Source: an uncultured Collinsella sp.
Lineage (GTDB): Bacteria; Actinomycetota; Coriobacteriia; Coriobacteriales; Coriobacteriaceae
Assembly (NCBI GenBank): GCA_900541715.1
Contig: UQLI01000007.1
Location: 3,805 to 67,804 of the forward strand
Direction: 5' to 3'
Length of the DNA stretch: 64,000 bases
Positions 48,287 through 59,761 of the stretch are shown here, piece by piece (position 1 is the stretch's first letter; each line of letters starts with the position of its first letter). Under the pieces are notes generated by a model that was not told where the DNA came from, searched no databases, and saw only the letters and a program-made list of their open reading frames with translations. A program made the translations under genes and the position numbers.

Positions 48287-51200
48287 CTAGTCATCATCAC
48301 TAGCACCCAGCTGCTGCAGCAGCATGAGCGCGGCCGCCACCGGGCCGGTGCCGTCGTTGGCATCGAGGCCGCGACCCAGGCCGCTGCCCGCGCCGGCGCC
48401 CGCCTTGTAGGGCACCGACAGCTTGCGACTCTTGGGGAAGTTCACCGCGCCATAGCGGGTCTTTAGTTCAAAGGCCACCTTCTTGGGCACGTCGACGCCC
48501 AAAAACGTGATGCGTCCACCGCTGAGCGTGACGCTCTCGAGCCCCAGGCGCTCGCCGCGAATACGGATGCGCGCGCGGTTGAACAGGTTGAGTCCCGCCA
48601 ACGGCAGCTCGCCATGCGCGGCCTCGGTCTCCTCCTGCACCTCGTCGATGCTCTCCAGGTCCCCAGCAGCCGCGAGCTTGCGGTACACGAGCACGCGCTG
48701 GTCCACCGCCGGCATGTACTCCTCGGACAAGAAGTAGTCGGCCGGCAGGTTGATGCCCACGCTCGCCGCCTCCACGCCGGCATCGTCGTCGCCGCGCGCC
48801 TCGGCCACGGCCTGGCCCAGCATCTGCGTAAACAGGTCAAAGCCCACGCTCGACAGGTTACCGTGCTGCTCGGCGCCCATAAGCGAACCGGCGCCGCGGA
48901 TCTCCAGGTCGCGCATGGCGATGCGCATGCCGCTGCCCAGGTCCTGGAACTCGGAAAGCGCGGTCAGGCGTGCCGCGGCCTCCTCGGTAAGCGGCAGCTC
49001 GCCGGGGAACATAAAGTACGCGTATGCCTGCGTGGCCGAGCGGCCCACGCGGCCCTTAAGCTGGTAGAGCTGTGCCAGACCCAGACGCTGCGAGTCCTCA
49101 ATGATGAGCGTGTTGGCCGTTGCGTTGTCGATGCCGCTCTCCACGATGGTCGTGGCGATAAGCACGTCGATCTTCTTGGTCGCGAACTCGATCATCACGT
49201 CCTCGACCTCGCGCGGGCTCATCTTGCCGTGCGCCACGCCCACGCGCGCCTCGGGCGCGGCCTCGTGCACGCGCGCCACGGCATCGTCGATGGTCTTGAC
49301 GCGGTTGGACACGTAATACACCTGACCGCCGCGACCCACCTCCAGGCGAATCGCCGCGCTCACCACGTCGGGGTCGTACTCCCCCACGTGCACGATCACG
49401 GGACGACGCCCAGTCGGCGGCGTGGTGATCAGGCTCATGTCGCGCACGCCGCTCGTGGCCATCTGCATGGTTCGCGGAATCGGCGTTGCCGAGAGCGTGA
49501 GCACGTCGATTTGCTCGCGCAGATTCTTGAGCTGCTCCTTGTGCTGCACGCCAAAGCGCTGCTCTTCGTCGATGATCACCAGGCCCAGGTTCTTGGGGTT
49601 CACGTCGGCCGAAAGCAGACGGTGCGTGCCGATGAGCACATCAATCGTGCCCTCGGCAAACGCCTTGAGCGCGCGCTTTTGCTGCGCCGGCGTGCGGAAG
49701 CGGCTGAGTACCTCGACCTCCAAGCCAAACGGGGCAAAACGCTCAAAGAATGTCTCGTAGTGCTGTTGGGCCAGAATGGTCGTGGGGCAGAGCACCATGA
49801 CCTGGCGGCCGGAGTCCACGCACTTAAACGCCGCGCGCAGAGCGACCTCGGTCTTGCCGAAACCCACGTCGCCGCACAGCAGGCGATCCATGGGCTTGGG
49901 CGCCTCCATGTCGGCCTTGATGTCGGCGATGGCCTCCAGCTGGTCGCGCGTCTCGTCGTAAGGGAAGCTCTGCTCCATCTCGATCTGCTCGGGCGTGTCG
50001 GGCGGGCAGGCGATACCGGTAATCGACGAGCGGCGCGTATACAGGTCGACCAGGTCAAACGCCAGCTTTTTGGCGTTCTTGCGCGCCTTGTTGGTGGCAC
50101 GCGTCCAGTCGGCGGTGTTGAGTCTGGTCAGACGCGGTTTATCGCCGTCGGGGCCAACGTAGCGCGTAATGCGGTCAACCTGCTCGAGCGGCACGTAGAG
50201 CTTGTCGCCATCGGCGTATTCCAGCAAAAAGTAGTCGCGTTCCTTGCCGCCCACTTCCTGGCGCGCGATCTCGCTAAAGAGCGCGATGCCGTGAGTGGCG
50301 TGCACCACGTAGTCGCCCGGCTTAAACGGGAACGTGATCTGCGTAATGTCCACCTTGCGGCGGCTGCGCGCGCGGTTGGCGTCCATGCGGGCGTTGAGGT
50401 CGGCGATCGAGAACACGGCCAGGTTGGCATCGGGCACCACTACGCCCTGCGGCAGGGCGGCATCGACAAAGGTTACGCGTCCGCGCGAGATGGTGGGCAC
50501 GGCAGCACCGGCGGCAGCCTGGGCGGCACCCGCCTCGAGTGAGCGGGCGTTGAGCGCATCTGCCTTGCGCTCGCGAATGGAAGCATGGGCCTCCTGGCGG
50601 GCGGCACGGTCGGCAGAATCCGCCGCTGCCACGCGCACGCGGTCGCCGATAGCGCCGGTATTTTCGGGCGCCGCGGTCAGCGACTCCTCAAAGGTAATGC
50701 CCTCGTCGCCAAAGGTAAGCTCCATCGACTCGCGCGCACCGCGGTCGGGGATGGCAAACACGCAGGCATAGCGCTTACCCACGACCTCCTGGATGCGCGT
50801 CATAAAACGGTTGTCCGAGCCTGCGATGGCCGGCTGCTCAATCTTGAGCTCGGCCGTCACCGCACCGCCGGCACGGATGAGGCTCACGTAGTTCAGGCGC
50901 TGCTGGGCACCAAAGTCGAGCTGTTGGGCGCGCACGTACAAGCCGTCCAGGCGATCGACCCCCGCCTCGCCGGCACGGGCCTCGATATCCTCGTAGGCGC
51001 GCAGGCAATCGTCGAACAGCGAGCGCGGCTCGGACAGCACCACGAGCGCCTTGCCGCTCACGTGCGACAGCGGGCTTACGGTCTGGCCGTACATCACCGG
51101 CAAAAAGCGATCGAGCTCAGGCGTGACGATGCGCGCATCCACCATCTCGAGCAATGCGGCCAGTTTGCTGTCGTCCTGGCTGGCACGATAGAGCGCCACA

Positions 51201-51919
51201 TGCATGTTGTGGACGGCCTCGTCGGTAAGCGCCAGCTCACGGCAGGGGAAGATCTCGATGCTGTCTTCGTTGCCGATGGTCTGGCCCGTTGAGCTCACCA
51301 TACGGCGGATGCGATCGATCTCGTCGCCGAAAAACTCAATGCGCACGGGCGCTTTTTCCTGCGCGGGGAACACCTCGACGGTGTCGCCGTGCACACGGAA
51401 CAGGCCGGGCGCGTCGGCGGCACCGGCATTGGTGTAGCCCATGCCCACCAAGCGCTGTGGCACCTCGTCAAAAGGAATCTCCTCGCCCACCGCAAAAGTA
51501 GTGGACTCCCAGTAGCGGCTCTCGACTGGCGGCACGCAACGCAGCAGCGCACGGGCCGAGGCGACCATGATGCAGTTGTCCCCGCGCACGATGCGCCCGA
51601 GCGCCTCGCAGCGCTGGGCAACCACGGCATCGTCAGGCGCCTGCTCGCGCCACGGATAGTCCTTGCGCTCGGGAAAACGGCACACGTGCGCCAGGCCCAG
51701 ATAAGCAGCAAGGCTGCGCGCGGCGCGATCGGCCGCGTCCTCGCCGCTCACAATGTAGACCGTGGGGCGCGGACGGCGCGCAAACTGGGCTGCCGCCATA
51801 AGCGTGCGACCCGATTGCGACACGGCCAGCGTCACGTCCTCGCCGGCATCGAGTCCGGCCTCGACAGTCTGCAGCGCCTCGGCAGTGTAGAGCTGCGCGG
51901 CTATACGGTGAATGAGCAT
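48287..51919 (-). CDS. mfd: transcription-repair coupling factor
   Basis: Mfd removes stalled RNA polymerase and recruits UvrA. The 1210-residue protein has the UvrB-homology region, the RNA-polymerase-interacting CarD-like domain (FPFKPGDYVVHATHGIALFSEI, about 540-600), superfamily 2 helicase motifs (GDVGFGKTEVALRAAFKC, DEEQRFGVQHKE, TLSATPIPRTMQM), the TRG motif region and the C-terminal regulatory domain (ADYFLSEEYMPAVDQRVLVYRKL). The start MLIHRIAAQ has GGAGGAAC 6 bp upstream. Length and order are canonical. Confidence 0.97.
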   Translation of the reverse strand: MLIHRIAAQLYTAEALQTVEAGLDAGEDVTLAVSQSGRTLMAAAQFARRPRPTVYIVSGEDAADRAARSLAAYLGLAHVCRFPERKDYPWREQAPDDAVVAQRCEALGRIVRGDNCIMVASARALLRCVPPVESRYWESTTFAVGEEIPFDEVPQRLVGMGYTNAGAADAPGLFRVHGDTVEVFPAQEKAPVRIEFFGDEIDRIRRMVSSTGQTIGNEDSIEIFPCRELALTDEAVHNMHVALYRASQDDSKLAALLEMVDARIVTPELDRFLPVMYGQTVSPLSHVSGKALVVLSEPRSLFDDCLRAYEDIEARAGEAGVDRLDGLYVRAQQLDFGAQQRLNYVSLIRAGGAVTAELKIEQPAIAGSDNRFMTRIQEVVGKRYACVFAIPDRGARESMELTFGDEGITFEESLTAAPENTGAIGDRVRVAAADSADRAARQEAHASIRERKADALNARSLEAGAAQAAAGAAVPTISRGRVTFVDAALPQGVVVPDANLAVFSIADLNARMDANRARSRRKVDITQITFPFKPGDYVVHATHGIALFSEIARQEVGGKERDYFLLEYADGDKLYVPLEQVDRITRYVGPDGDKPRLTRLNTADWTRATNKARKNAKKLAFDLVDLYTRRSSITGIACPPDTPEQIEMEQSFPYDETRDQLEAIADIKADMEAPKPMDRLLCGDVGFGKTEVALRAAFKCVDSGRQVMVLCPTTILAQQHYETFFERFAPFGLEVEVLSRFRTPAQQKRALKAFAEGTIDVLIGTHRLLSADVNPKNLGLVIIDEEQRFGVQHKEQLKNLREQIDVLTLSATPIPRTMQMATSGVRDMSLITTPPTGRRPVIVHVGEYDPDVVSAAIRLEVGRGGQVYYVSNRVKTIDDAVARVHEAAPEARVGVAHGKMSPREVEDVMIEFATKKIDVLIATTIVESGIDNATANTLIIEDSQRLGLAQLYQLKGRVGRSATQAYAYFMFPGELPLTEEAAARLTALSEFQDLGSGMRIAMRDLEIRGAGSLMGAEQHGNLSSVGFDLFTQMLGQAVAEARGDDDAGVEAASVGINLPADYFLSEEYMPAVDQRVLVYRKLAAAGDLESIDEVQEETEAAHGELPLAGLNLFNRARIRIRGERLGLESVTLSGGRITFLGVDVPKKVAFELKTRYGAVNFPKSRKLSVPYKAGAGAGSGLGRGLDANDGTGPVAAALMLLQQLGASDDD

Positions 51920-51943
51920 GCTGTTCCTCCGGCATTGCAACGC

Positions 51944-51973
51944 CAAAAGCCCGCCGGGGCAAGCTCGGCGGGT
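51944..51973 (-). terminator. terminator-like hairpin just upstream of mfd
   Basis: On the minus strand CCCGCCG-AGCTTGCCC-CGGCGGG is followed by CTTTTGG. It would end the transcript of the ATP-grasp gene but lies only 25 bp before the mfd start, so attenuation of mfd is also possible. Confidence 0.6.
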
Positions 51974-52017
51974 CGTACGTCAAAAATCATTGCCTGTCAT
52001 GGTAGCGCATGGAGAGG

Positions 52018-52067
52018 ACTCCTGCTCAAGCGTACGCCCAGCCCCGCAACAAAAACGCCAGATAGAA
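52018..52067. repeat. 50-bp direct repeat, left copy
   Basis: 44 of 50 bases match 53730-53779; the core is CCCCGCAACAAAAACGCCAG here and CCCCGCACCAAAAACGCCAG there. The two copies flank the ATP-grasp gene. Confidence 0.75.
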
Positions 52068-52142
52068 CTGGACTCACCGGCTTCGCCAAAATTTCCCCGT
52101 CACGTCGAACGCCGCAACCACGGAAGGTGCCCCAAGAAACGG

Positions 52143-53609
52143 CTATTCCTCAAAAAAGCTCGCAACGTTTAAGCGGCTCGTCCACTCGCCTATGGTGTTG
52201 GCAAAACCGACGCGTGTATACACGCCCGCAAAACGGCCGCGATACAGGTACAGGCCTTCCATATTAGAAGCGGGCGCAAAACCAAGATCATCCACAAGTC
52301 CTTTGGGCGCCTCTCCTCGATGCGGCCCATCGACAAGCGTTCCGCGCAAGCAGGGAGTCTGATACTGCTGAGCATACTCCTGTACAATCGCCCCAGCGGC
52401 CGCAGCGCGAGCTAGCACCTGGGACCATTCCTGTTCCGTGACATCCAAACCAGCGACAACGCCAACCGCATTGTAGCCGCCGCACGGCTTGACGATCCAT
52501 CGATCCTTTTCGACAAATCTCAACAACTGGGTGCTTTCGTCCAAAATCTCGGTATAGGGCACATGCTCCCGTACAAACGATTGCTCCTCCGAGCTCAACA
52601 AGGACTGACCGGCCCGAGACCACAAAAACGCAAATACGGTCTTAGTCGCACACGGCCACGTTCTAAAACCACCAACGATACATGCAAGCCCTTCTTGGGC
52701 AGCCTCGATTAAGGCCGAGCGTCCGTCGCACGGCTTATCCCACAGCTCGCCGGTCACCGCGCGCCGCCAAACGCAATCAATGGGACCAGCGGCATCGCAC
52801 AGGCGCCTAGCACCGCCCTCTTCTTCGGCAATCCGCAGGTCGCGCACGTCCGCAAAGCGTGCGACTACACCCCGCCGCCTCATAAGGTCGACAAAATGAG
52901 CCGCATCTTCCAAGTCGATGCTTTCCGAATAGTCGACGATTGCCACCGAAGCGGGATAGATCTTTGATTGCGGTGCATGGGGTCCCTCGTCAACGCGGAC
53001 CCCGTCGTCCGATCGTGCACTATCCTCGGTGCGGCGAGGATGGGCCAGCTCCCACTCTGCATAGGTCTCAAACAATGCATCTATCCAGCTACCGCACAAA
53101 TCGTACTGCCGAAAGCCGGGATGATTGGACGCAAACTCCTCAAAGGAAGGTGTCATTCGCACGGCTTGGCAGACCGCATCGGTCACTACCATTCCAGCGC
53201 TGCCATCGGTATTGAGCTCGCAAAACGTATACGACCCGGTGTCCTCGTCAAGAAAGATATCGACGCGCGCAAGGGGAATCTGGCAATCATAGCCGGCATC
53301 CATAGCGCACAGGTCAGCAAAAGCCGGATCCATGCGAAACCACGCACGCACGGACGCATCGGAGCAAAACGCCCGCGTCACCTTGTCCATGATGCCGTAC
53401 ATACGCTCGGCGGCCTCTTTAAGAAGCGCCGTCATGTTCTTGTCGAATATCTTTGGCGTCAGAGCCCAGGGCGCAGGATCGCCGTGGTAGAGCGCATGGG
53501 TTTGAGACAAGTGCTCGTCGCCTTTGCGACGACCAGGCAGGTCACCTTCGCGCTTGCGCACGATGCGCTCAAAACAATCTTCAAGCTCTCGCGTCTTCGA
53601 TGTTGCCAC
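52143..53609 (-). CDS. circularly permuted ATP-grasp protein (glutathionylspermidine synthase-like)
   Basis: A 488-residue protein with segments typical of the glutathionylspermidine-synthase/circularly permuted ATP-grasp group: RVDIFLDEDTGSYTFCELN in the first half, then DRWIVKPCGGYNAVGVVAGL and IVQEYAQQYQTP in the second half, supplying the nucleotide- and metal-binding residues. Such enzymes form peptide-like amide bonds. The product here is unknown, and no partner amidase, peptide precursor or transporter is adjacent. The GTG start has GGAGGG 4-5 bp upstream; an ATG four codons earlier (53621) is the alternative. Its flanking direct repeats suggest it may be an insertion. Confidence 0.78.
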   Translation of the reverse strand: MATSKTRELEDCFERIVRKREGDLPGRRKGDEHLSQTHALYHGDPAPWALTPKIFDKNMTALLKEAAERMYGIMDKVTRAFCSDASVRAWFRMDPAFADLCAMDAGYDCQIPLARVDIFLDEDTGSYTFCELNTDGSAGMVVTDAVCQAVRMTPSFEEFASNHPGFRQYDLCGSWIDALFETYAEWELAHPRRTEDSARSDDGVRVDEGPHAPQSKIYPASVAIVDYSESIDLEDAAHFVDLMRRRGVVARFADVRDLRIAEEEGGARRLCDAAGPIDCVWRRAVTGELWDKPCDGRSALIEAAQEGLACIVGGFRTWPCATKTVFAFLWSRAGQSLLSSEEQSFVREHVPYTEILDESTQLLRFVEKDRWIVKPCGGYNAVGVVAGLDVTEQEWSQVLARAAAAGAIVQEYAQQYQTPCLRGTLVDGPHRGEAPKGLVDDLGFAPASNMEGLYLYRGRFAGVYTRVGFANTIGEWTSRLNVASFFEE

Positions 53610-53729
53610 GTTACCCTCCATTGCTCGATTTTTTGCTCATGCTACGCCAGCGCGCGCGGCTTCGGCGCGCTTGAATAGCCTTCTAAATTAGCAACACATT
53701 TTTGCATGAGGCAGCGGGAGGCAACATAT

Positions 53730-53779
53730 ACTCCAGCTCAAGCGCACGCCTAGCCCCGCACCAAAAACGCCAGACAGAC
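53730..53779. repeat. 50-bp direct repeat, right copy
   Basis: Partner of 52018-52067, in the same orientation. It lies between the ATP-grasp gene and the zinc-ribbon gene. Confidence 0.75.
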
Positions 53780-53818
53780 GAGCCACCTGGCGCTATCAGA
53801 GTGAGCTATACGCCGAGC

Positions 53819-54877
53819 CTAGTCGTAGACGCCCATTTTAAGCAGCGTGAAGGTCGGGGCGCCGTCACCCTGCGCGACGCGGACCGTGCAAGTCTCGGTA
53901 CGGCCCCTGGATGCGTCCGCTTGAATTGCGGCGATGAACTGATCCTTTGACAGGCCGTAGGTGCTCTCGGGGATGTCGGGAGGAAGTAACATGCCGCCAG
54001 CACTGTAGACTTCATAGGTGAGCTCGTAGATGTTGTCGCCAAGGTCAGTCGCGCCCGTAACGATGGCACACGATGGGTTGTAATTTCCCTGGCCGTATTC
54101 CTGCTTCAGATACAAGTACCCGTCATGCGCTTCGGCCGAATCAGGAATCGCCTGCCCCTCCGGCGTTCTGTCATAAGTCATATCGGCATCGGAAAGCGTC
54201 AGACCCGTCAAGCGGTTGAGTTCCCTATTGATCACATCAGTCGCCACACGCTGGCTATTACCGTTGTCATAGTCGCCTTTCTCGATTCGATACGGCGCGT
54301 TGTCAATAAAATGGCACCAGATAAACTTAACCAGCTTGTATTTCTCGTCATCAGAAAGGCCGTCAGTCGAATCGAAGCCGCCCGTCTGATACCAGTCCCG
54401 ATCGAAGTGCTCCTCCGTAAAGTTCGACAGGAACAGATTCGCGGCGGCATAGGTTGCCTGGTCATTGAGGTCGACTTTTACGCTGCTGCCCGTCTGCCCG
54501 GGCTCTTCCGGCTCCTCTTGCTCTTCGGCAGGCTTCTCCTTGGCGCTTCCCTTGTCCTTATGCTCGGCCGAACCCTCGTCGGACCCAAGTACCGTAATCT
54601 GCGATGAGTTGCCCTGCCCAAGCGGACCCAGTACGCCGGTCAGCGCCAAAGCGGAACCGCCGGCAACGAGCACGCCCGCCACGCACATGCCGGCAATCAC
54701 CGCGCGCTTATGCGCTTTCTTTTGTACGGCACCCTGCACGGGAGGCATCCCTGCCGCCGGCATCGACGCGGTCTCGGCGGGCGCAGCAGCCGGAGAGGCC
54801 GTGCCCATGCGCGCCCCGCAGTTCGTGCAAAAATCGGTTCCGTCGGGCATCTCGGATCCACACTTGGTGCAAAACAT
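53819..54877 (-). CDS. zinc-ribbon membrane-anchored protein
   Basis: A 352-residue protein that begins with a zinc ribbon (MFCTKCGSEMPDGTDFCTNC, two C-x2-C pairs), then a Pro/Ala-rich linker, one membrane helix (RAVIAGMCVAGVLVAGGSALAL, about 60-80), an acidic stretch (KEKPAEEQEEPEEPGQ) and an extracytoplasmic domain of about 220 residues with no recognised family. This ribbon-helix-domain plan is common in Coriobacteria and Firmicutes, but the roles are largely unknown. The ATG is chosen because the family starts at MFCTKCG; GAGGGG lies about 11 bp upstream. It is transcribed alone. Confidence 0.82.
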   Translation of the reverse strand: MFCTKCGSEMPDGTDFCTNCGARMGTASPAAAPAETASMPAAGMPPVQGAVQKKAHKRAVIAGMCVAGVLVAGGSALALTGVLGPLGQGNSSQITVLGSDEGSAEHKDKGSAKEKPAEEQEEPEEPGQTGSSVKVDLNDQATYAAANLFLSNFTEEHFDRDWYQTGGFDSTDGLSDDEKYKLVKFIWCHFIDNAPYRIEKGDYDNGNSQRVATDVINRELNRLTGLTLSDADMTYDRTPEGQAIPDSAEAHDGYLYLKQEYGQGNYNPSCAIVTGATDLGDNIYELTYEVYSAGGMLLPPDIPESTYGLSKDQFIAAIQADASRGRTETCTVRVAQGDGAPTFTLLKMGVYD

Positions 54878-54995
54878 ATTCGGGCATCCCCTCACAACAA
54901 ACGGTATCTGCCGCCATCATATTGAGCCTTCGCAGCCCAAATGTGTTGCGCAACATTGGTCGCCGTCTTCGGGTGCCGACAAAACGTGCCGGGCC

Positions 54996-55661
54996 CTACC
55001 CTGTCACACGCACGCTGGGGCAAAGGTCTGCCAGCGGGCACTCGTCGCACTTGGGCTTACGGGCATCGCAAATCTCGCGGCCAAAGGTGATCCACTGGTG
55101 ATTGACCGACTCCCAATACTCGTGCGGCAAGATCTTGAGCAGATCTTGCTCGGTCTTGAGCGGCTCTTTGGCGTGCGTCTTGGGACTCAGCATCAGGCGG
55201 TGCGCGATGCGGTTGACGTGCGTATCCACCGCGATGCCTTCCACGATGCCGTACCCTACGTTGAGCACGATGTTCGCTGTCTTGCGCCCCACGCCCGGCA
55301 GCTTGACGAGCTCCTTCATGTCGGCCGGTACCTCGCCGCCGTAGTCGGCAACGATCATCTGCGCGGCCTCCACGGCATGCTTGGCCTTACTCTTATAAAA
55401 GCCGAGTGACTTAATGGTGTCCGCCACGTCGGTCACACTTGCCCCGGCCATGGCCTCGGGCGTGGGCCACTGGGCAAACAGTTGGGGCGTCACCTTGTTG
55501 ACCTGCGCGTCGGTCGTCTGAGCCGAGAGCAGTACCGCGATGAGCAGCCTAAAGGGATTCTCGTGGTCCAAGAAGCACTCGACCGGGCCATAGCGACGGT
55601 TAAGGCGCTCGCACACCTCGATGGCGCGTTCGCGTTTGGCGGCATTGGTCTCGCGTGGCAT
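54996..55661 (-). CDS. nth: endonuclease III
   Basis: A bifunctional DNA glycosylase/AP lyase for oxidised pyrimidines. The 221-residue protein has the helix-hairpin-helix LPGVGRKTANIVLN with the catalytic Lys, the catalytic Asp in AVDTHVNRI, and the C-x6-C-x2-C-x5-C iron-sulfur loop (CDARKPKCDECPLADLC). The start MPRETNAAKRER has GAGGAG 5 bp upstream. It follows the ABC exporter gene by 63 bp on the same strand and may be co-transcribed. It contrasts with the cluster-free MutY-like protein at 61288. Confidence 0.97.
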   Translation of the reverse strand: MPRETNAAKRERAIEVCERLNRRYGPVECFLDHENPFRLLIAVLLSAQTTDAQVNKVTPQLFAQWPTPEAMAGASVTDVADTIKSLGFYKSKAKHAVEAAQMIVADYGGEVPADMKELVKLPGVGRKTANIVLNVGYGIVEGIAVDTHVNRIAHRLMLSPKTHAKEPLKTEQDLLKILPHEYWESVNHQWITFGREICDARKPKCDECPLADLCPSVRVTG

Positions 55662-55724
55662 AACGACTCCTCGGCTCGGCAGAAACATAACTTCACGGAA
55701 ACGATTGTCCCACGTACGGGGGCC

Positions 55725-57527
<1,803 letters not shown>

Positions 57528-57601
57528 GGGCTTCCTTTCGCGTCTGATAGGGCGAAACGCCATTGTTGCACATTGAAGCGCGCTTCAGGCAAGCGCGATG
57601 C

Positions 57602-57643
57602 GAAAAGCGGTGGGGCGCCCGCGTTTGTGCCGGTGCCCCACCG
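57602..57643 (-). terminator. terminator after rmuC
   Basis: On the minus strand CGGTGGGGC and GCCCCACCG pair around an 18-nt loop and are followed by CTTTTCG. Confidence 0.7.
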
Positions 57644-57654
57644 TCTTGTTGCAA

Positions 57655-59010
57655 TTAGCCTTCGTCTTCTTGGTCTGTGAGAAGGTCCGCGGACGTGAGC
57701 CCCAAGATCTCATCGGCTTGGTCGACGTCTTCCAGTGCGTCGATGTCCTTGAGCTTGCGCTCCATGACGTTGGTGCGCGTGGTGATGATGCCCTCGACCG
57801 TTTTGCCCGCGGTCTCGATCTGCTGCTGGGCGCGGCGCAGCGCCTTTTGATAGCGCGGCAGCTCGGCCTTGACAGCGGAGAGCACGCGCAGCACGTCATC
57901 GGTGCGTTTTTGCAGCTTAAACGTTTGGTAACTCATCTGCAGGCTATTGAGGATGGCCGCCATGGTGCTGGGACCGGCAACGTTGACGTGATAGTCGCGG
58001 CCCAGGGTTTCGATGAGCCCGGAGCGGCTGACGACCTCGGCGTACAGCCCTTCAAACGGCACGAACATGATGCCAAAGTTGGTCGTTGCCGGCACACTCA
58101 GGTACTTTTCGCAAATGTCCTTTGCCTCGCGCTTGACCATGGTGTCGAGCGTCTTGCGCGCAGCCGCCACGGTCTCCGCATCGCCCGACTCCTGCGCGTC
58201 GAGCAAGTGCTCGTACGCGTCGCCCGGGAATTTGGAGTCGATCGGCAGCAGCACGGGATCGCCCTCGTCCACCGGCAGCTTGACGGCAAACTCAACGCGC
58301 TCCGAGGCGCCAGGCTTGGTGGCGACGTTTTCCAGATACTGGTCGGGCGTAAGGATGTCCGCCAGGATTGCACCCAACTGCACCTCGCCCAAAATGCCAC
58401 GCGCCTTGACGTTGCCCAGCACGCGCTTAAGGTCGCCCACGCCGGTGGCAATGGACTGCATATCGCCCAAACCCTTGTACACAGCCTCGAGCTGGTCGCT
58501 CACCTGCTTAAACGATGCAGACAGGCGATCGTTGAGCGTACGGGAGAGTTTCTCGTCCACCGTCGCGCGCATCTGATCGAGCTGCACGTTGTTGTCCTTG
58601 CGGATGGCGCCCAGCTGGGCATCGACCGTCTCGCGCACCTTGTCCAGGCGGTGCTCGATGCCCTCGCGGTTGGCACCGAGCTGTTGGGCCGTCTCGCGGC
58701 GCAGGTCATCCATACGGTCGCCAGCCTGCGAGAACTCACGCGCGATGGTCAGGTGGCGCTGCTGCTCTACGGCCGCATCGGTCGTCTGCTGTTGCGCGAT
58801 GGCATTTGCCGTGCGGCGGGTTTCTGCCAACGCGACGTTCAGGGTGTCGAGCGCGTTGTTGGCCTGCTCGAGCGCAGCCAGCATCTCTGCCCCGCTATCG
58901 CCACGCTCCCGCAGCTCGGTGCGAAGGCCCTTGAGCTGCAGGGCACAAGCCACAGCAACCCCCACCGCCACCGAAGCGATCACAACAAGCACGATATCAA
59001 TAGCAGACAT
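57655..59010 (-). CDS. rmuC: DNA recombination protein RmuC
   Basis: RmuC limits rearrangement between inverted repeats and belongs to the PD-(D/E)XK-like group. The 451-residue protein has an N-terminal membrane helix (IDIVLVVIASVAVGVAVACAL), a long coiled coil (about 35-170) and the RmuC core (ARGILGEVQLGAILADILTP, LPIDSKFPGDAYEHLLDA, FGIMFVPFEGLYAEVV). The ATG start has GCGGAG close upstream; a TTG 11 codons earlier is a weaker choice. Its known link to inverted-repeat stability is notable in a region so rich in long palindromes. Confidence 0.95.
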   Translation of the reverse strand: MSAIDIVLVVIASVAVGVAVACALQLKGLRTELRERGDSGAEMLAALEQANNALDTLNVALAETRRTANAIAQQQTTDAAVEQQRHLTIAREFSQAGDRMDDLRRETAQQLGANREGIEHRLDKVRETVDAQLGAIRKDNNVQLDQMRATVDEKLSRTLNDRLSASFKQVSDQLEAVYKGLGDMQSIATGVGDLKRVLGNVKARGILGEVQLGAILADILTPDQYLENVATKPGASERVEFAVKLPVDEGDPVLLPIDSKFPGDAYEHLLDAQESGDAETVAAARKTLDTMVKREAKDICEKYLSVPATTNFGIMFVPFEGLYAEVVSRSGLIETLGRDYHVNVAGPSTMAAILNSLQMSYQTFKLQKRTDDVLRVLSAVKAELPRYQKALRRAQQQIETAGKTVEGIITTRTNVMERKLKDIDALEDVDQADEILGLTSADLLTDQEDEG

Positions 59011-59061
59011 AGTCTCCGCCCAACAAACCCAATCGATCGTCAATCAAAACCGCGATCAATC

Positions 59062-59625
59062 TTACCCCGCCACGCGCACTGGGCGCCCGGCCCCTTCTTT
59101 GGCGCCCCTCTCCTCCGCATATTCCATAATGCGGCGCGCCGTCTCCCTGCTCACCTTTGAGTCATCACCGGCTAAGTATGCGTACACGTTTCCCTTATTC
59201 AGATTCAAATCGCGGCAGAGACCGTAGCGCGTTACGCCCGATTCCCCTAGCGCTCCCAACGTTCTTTTTCGCATCAGGGCGTTGATCCTCCTGTCCGCTA
59301 CTGGCTTTTCCTTCACCGCTCTATACGCACGCCAAACGTTGGCATAACGGTTAGGGAGTTTGTCCTCGGCGCATAGAGATGCCAGGCTACCCGCTTGGGC
59401 GTACAAGGACAAAACGTCTCGGTAACCCTCTTCCATCCACGAGCCCTCGGATAAGCCCAGAACGTATTCGGCTTTACCCTGCGCCAAAGCGAGCAAAAAC
59501 AGGGGCTCCGCCACGCGCGGCGCAACCGTCGTCGCCTGCTCAACCAGTTTTCTAAAACTGAGCGACTGCTGTCCGGATAGCTCTCGGCAATAGCCTTTTA
59601 AGAATCCCTCAAAGGTCAGATTCAA
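59062..59625 (-). CDS. hypothetical protein with C-terminal helix-turn-helix
   Basis: A 187-residue soluble protein. The TTG start is preferred because GGAGG is 7 bp upstream and gives the N-terminus LNLTFEGFLKGYCRELSG. The first 120 residues are helical and unrecognised (for example LFLLALAQGKAEYVLGLSEG). The last 50 (GVTRYGLCRDLNLNKGNVYA, then SRETARRIMEYAEERG) look like an XRE-type or lambda-repressor-like helix-turn-helix. Orphan antitoxin or regulator are both possible. No toxin-like partner gene is adjacent, and it may form a unit with rmuC downstream (51-bp gap). Confidence 0.65.
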   Translation of the reverse strand: MNLTFEGFLKGYCRELSGQQSLSFRKLVEQATTVAPRVAEPLFLLALAQGKAEYVLGLSEGSWMEEGYRDVLSLYAQAGSLASLCAEDKLPNRYANVWRAYRAVKEKPVADRRINALMRKRTLGALGESGVTRYGLCRDLNLNKGNVYAYLAGDDSKVSRETARRIMEYAEERGAKEGAGRPVRVAG

Positions 59626-59761
59626 CCGAGCACCTCCGTTCATTTGCTATTATTATTCATTTTCAATAATACTATTCAGTCGTACGACAGCACCCGGAAG
59701 ATGCAAGGATTCTACTCATGGCGATAATCCCTACACCCTAGAAGTCCTAATGTGACAAACG

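Noticed and set aside
48614..50542. Plus-strand open frame of 642 codons
   Set aside because: It is antisense to mfd, whose helicase motifs are complete.
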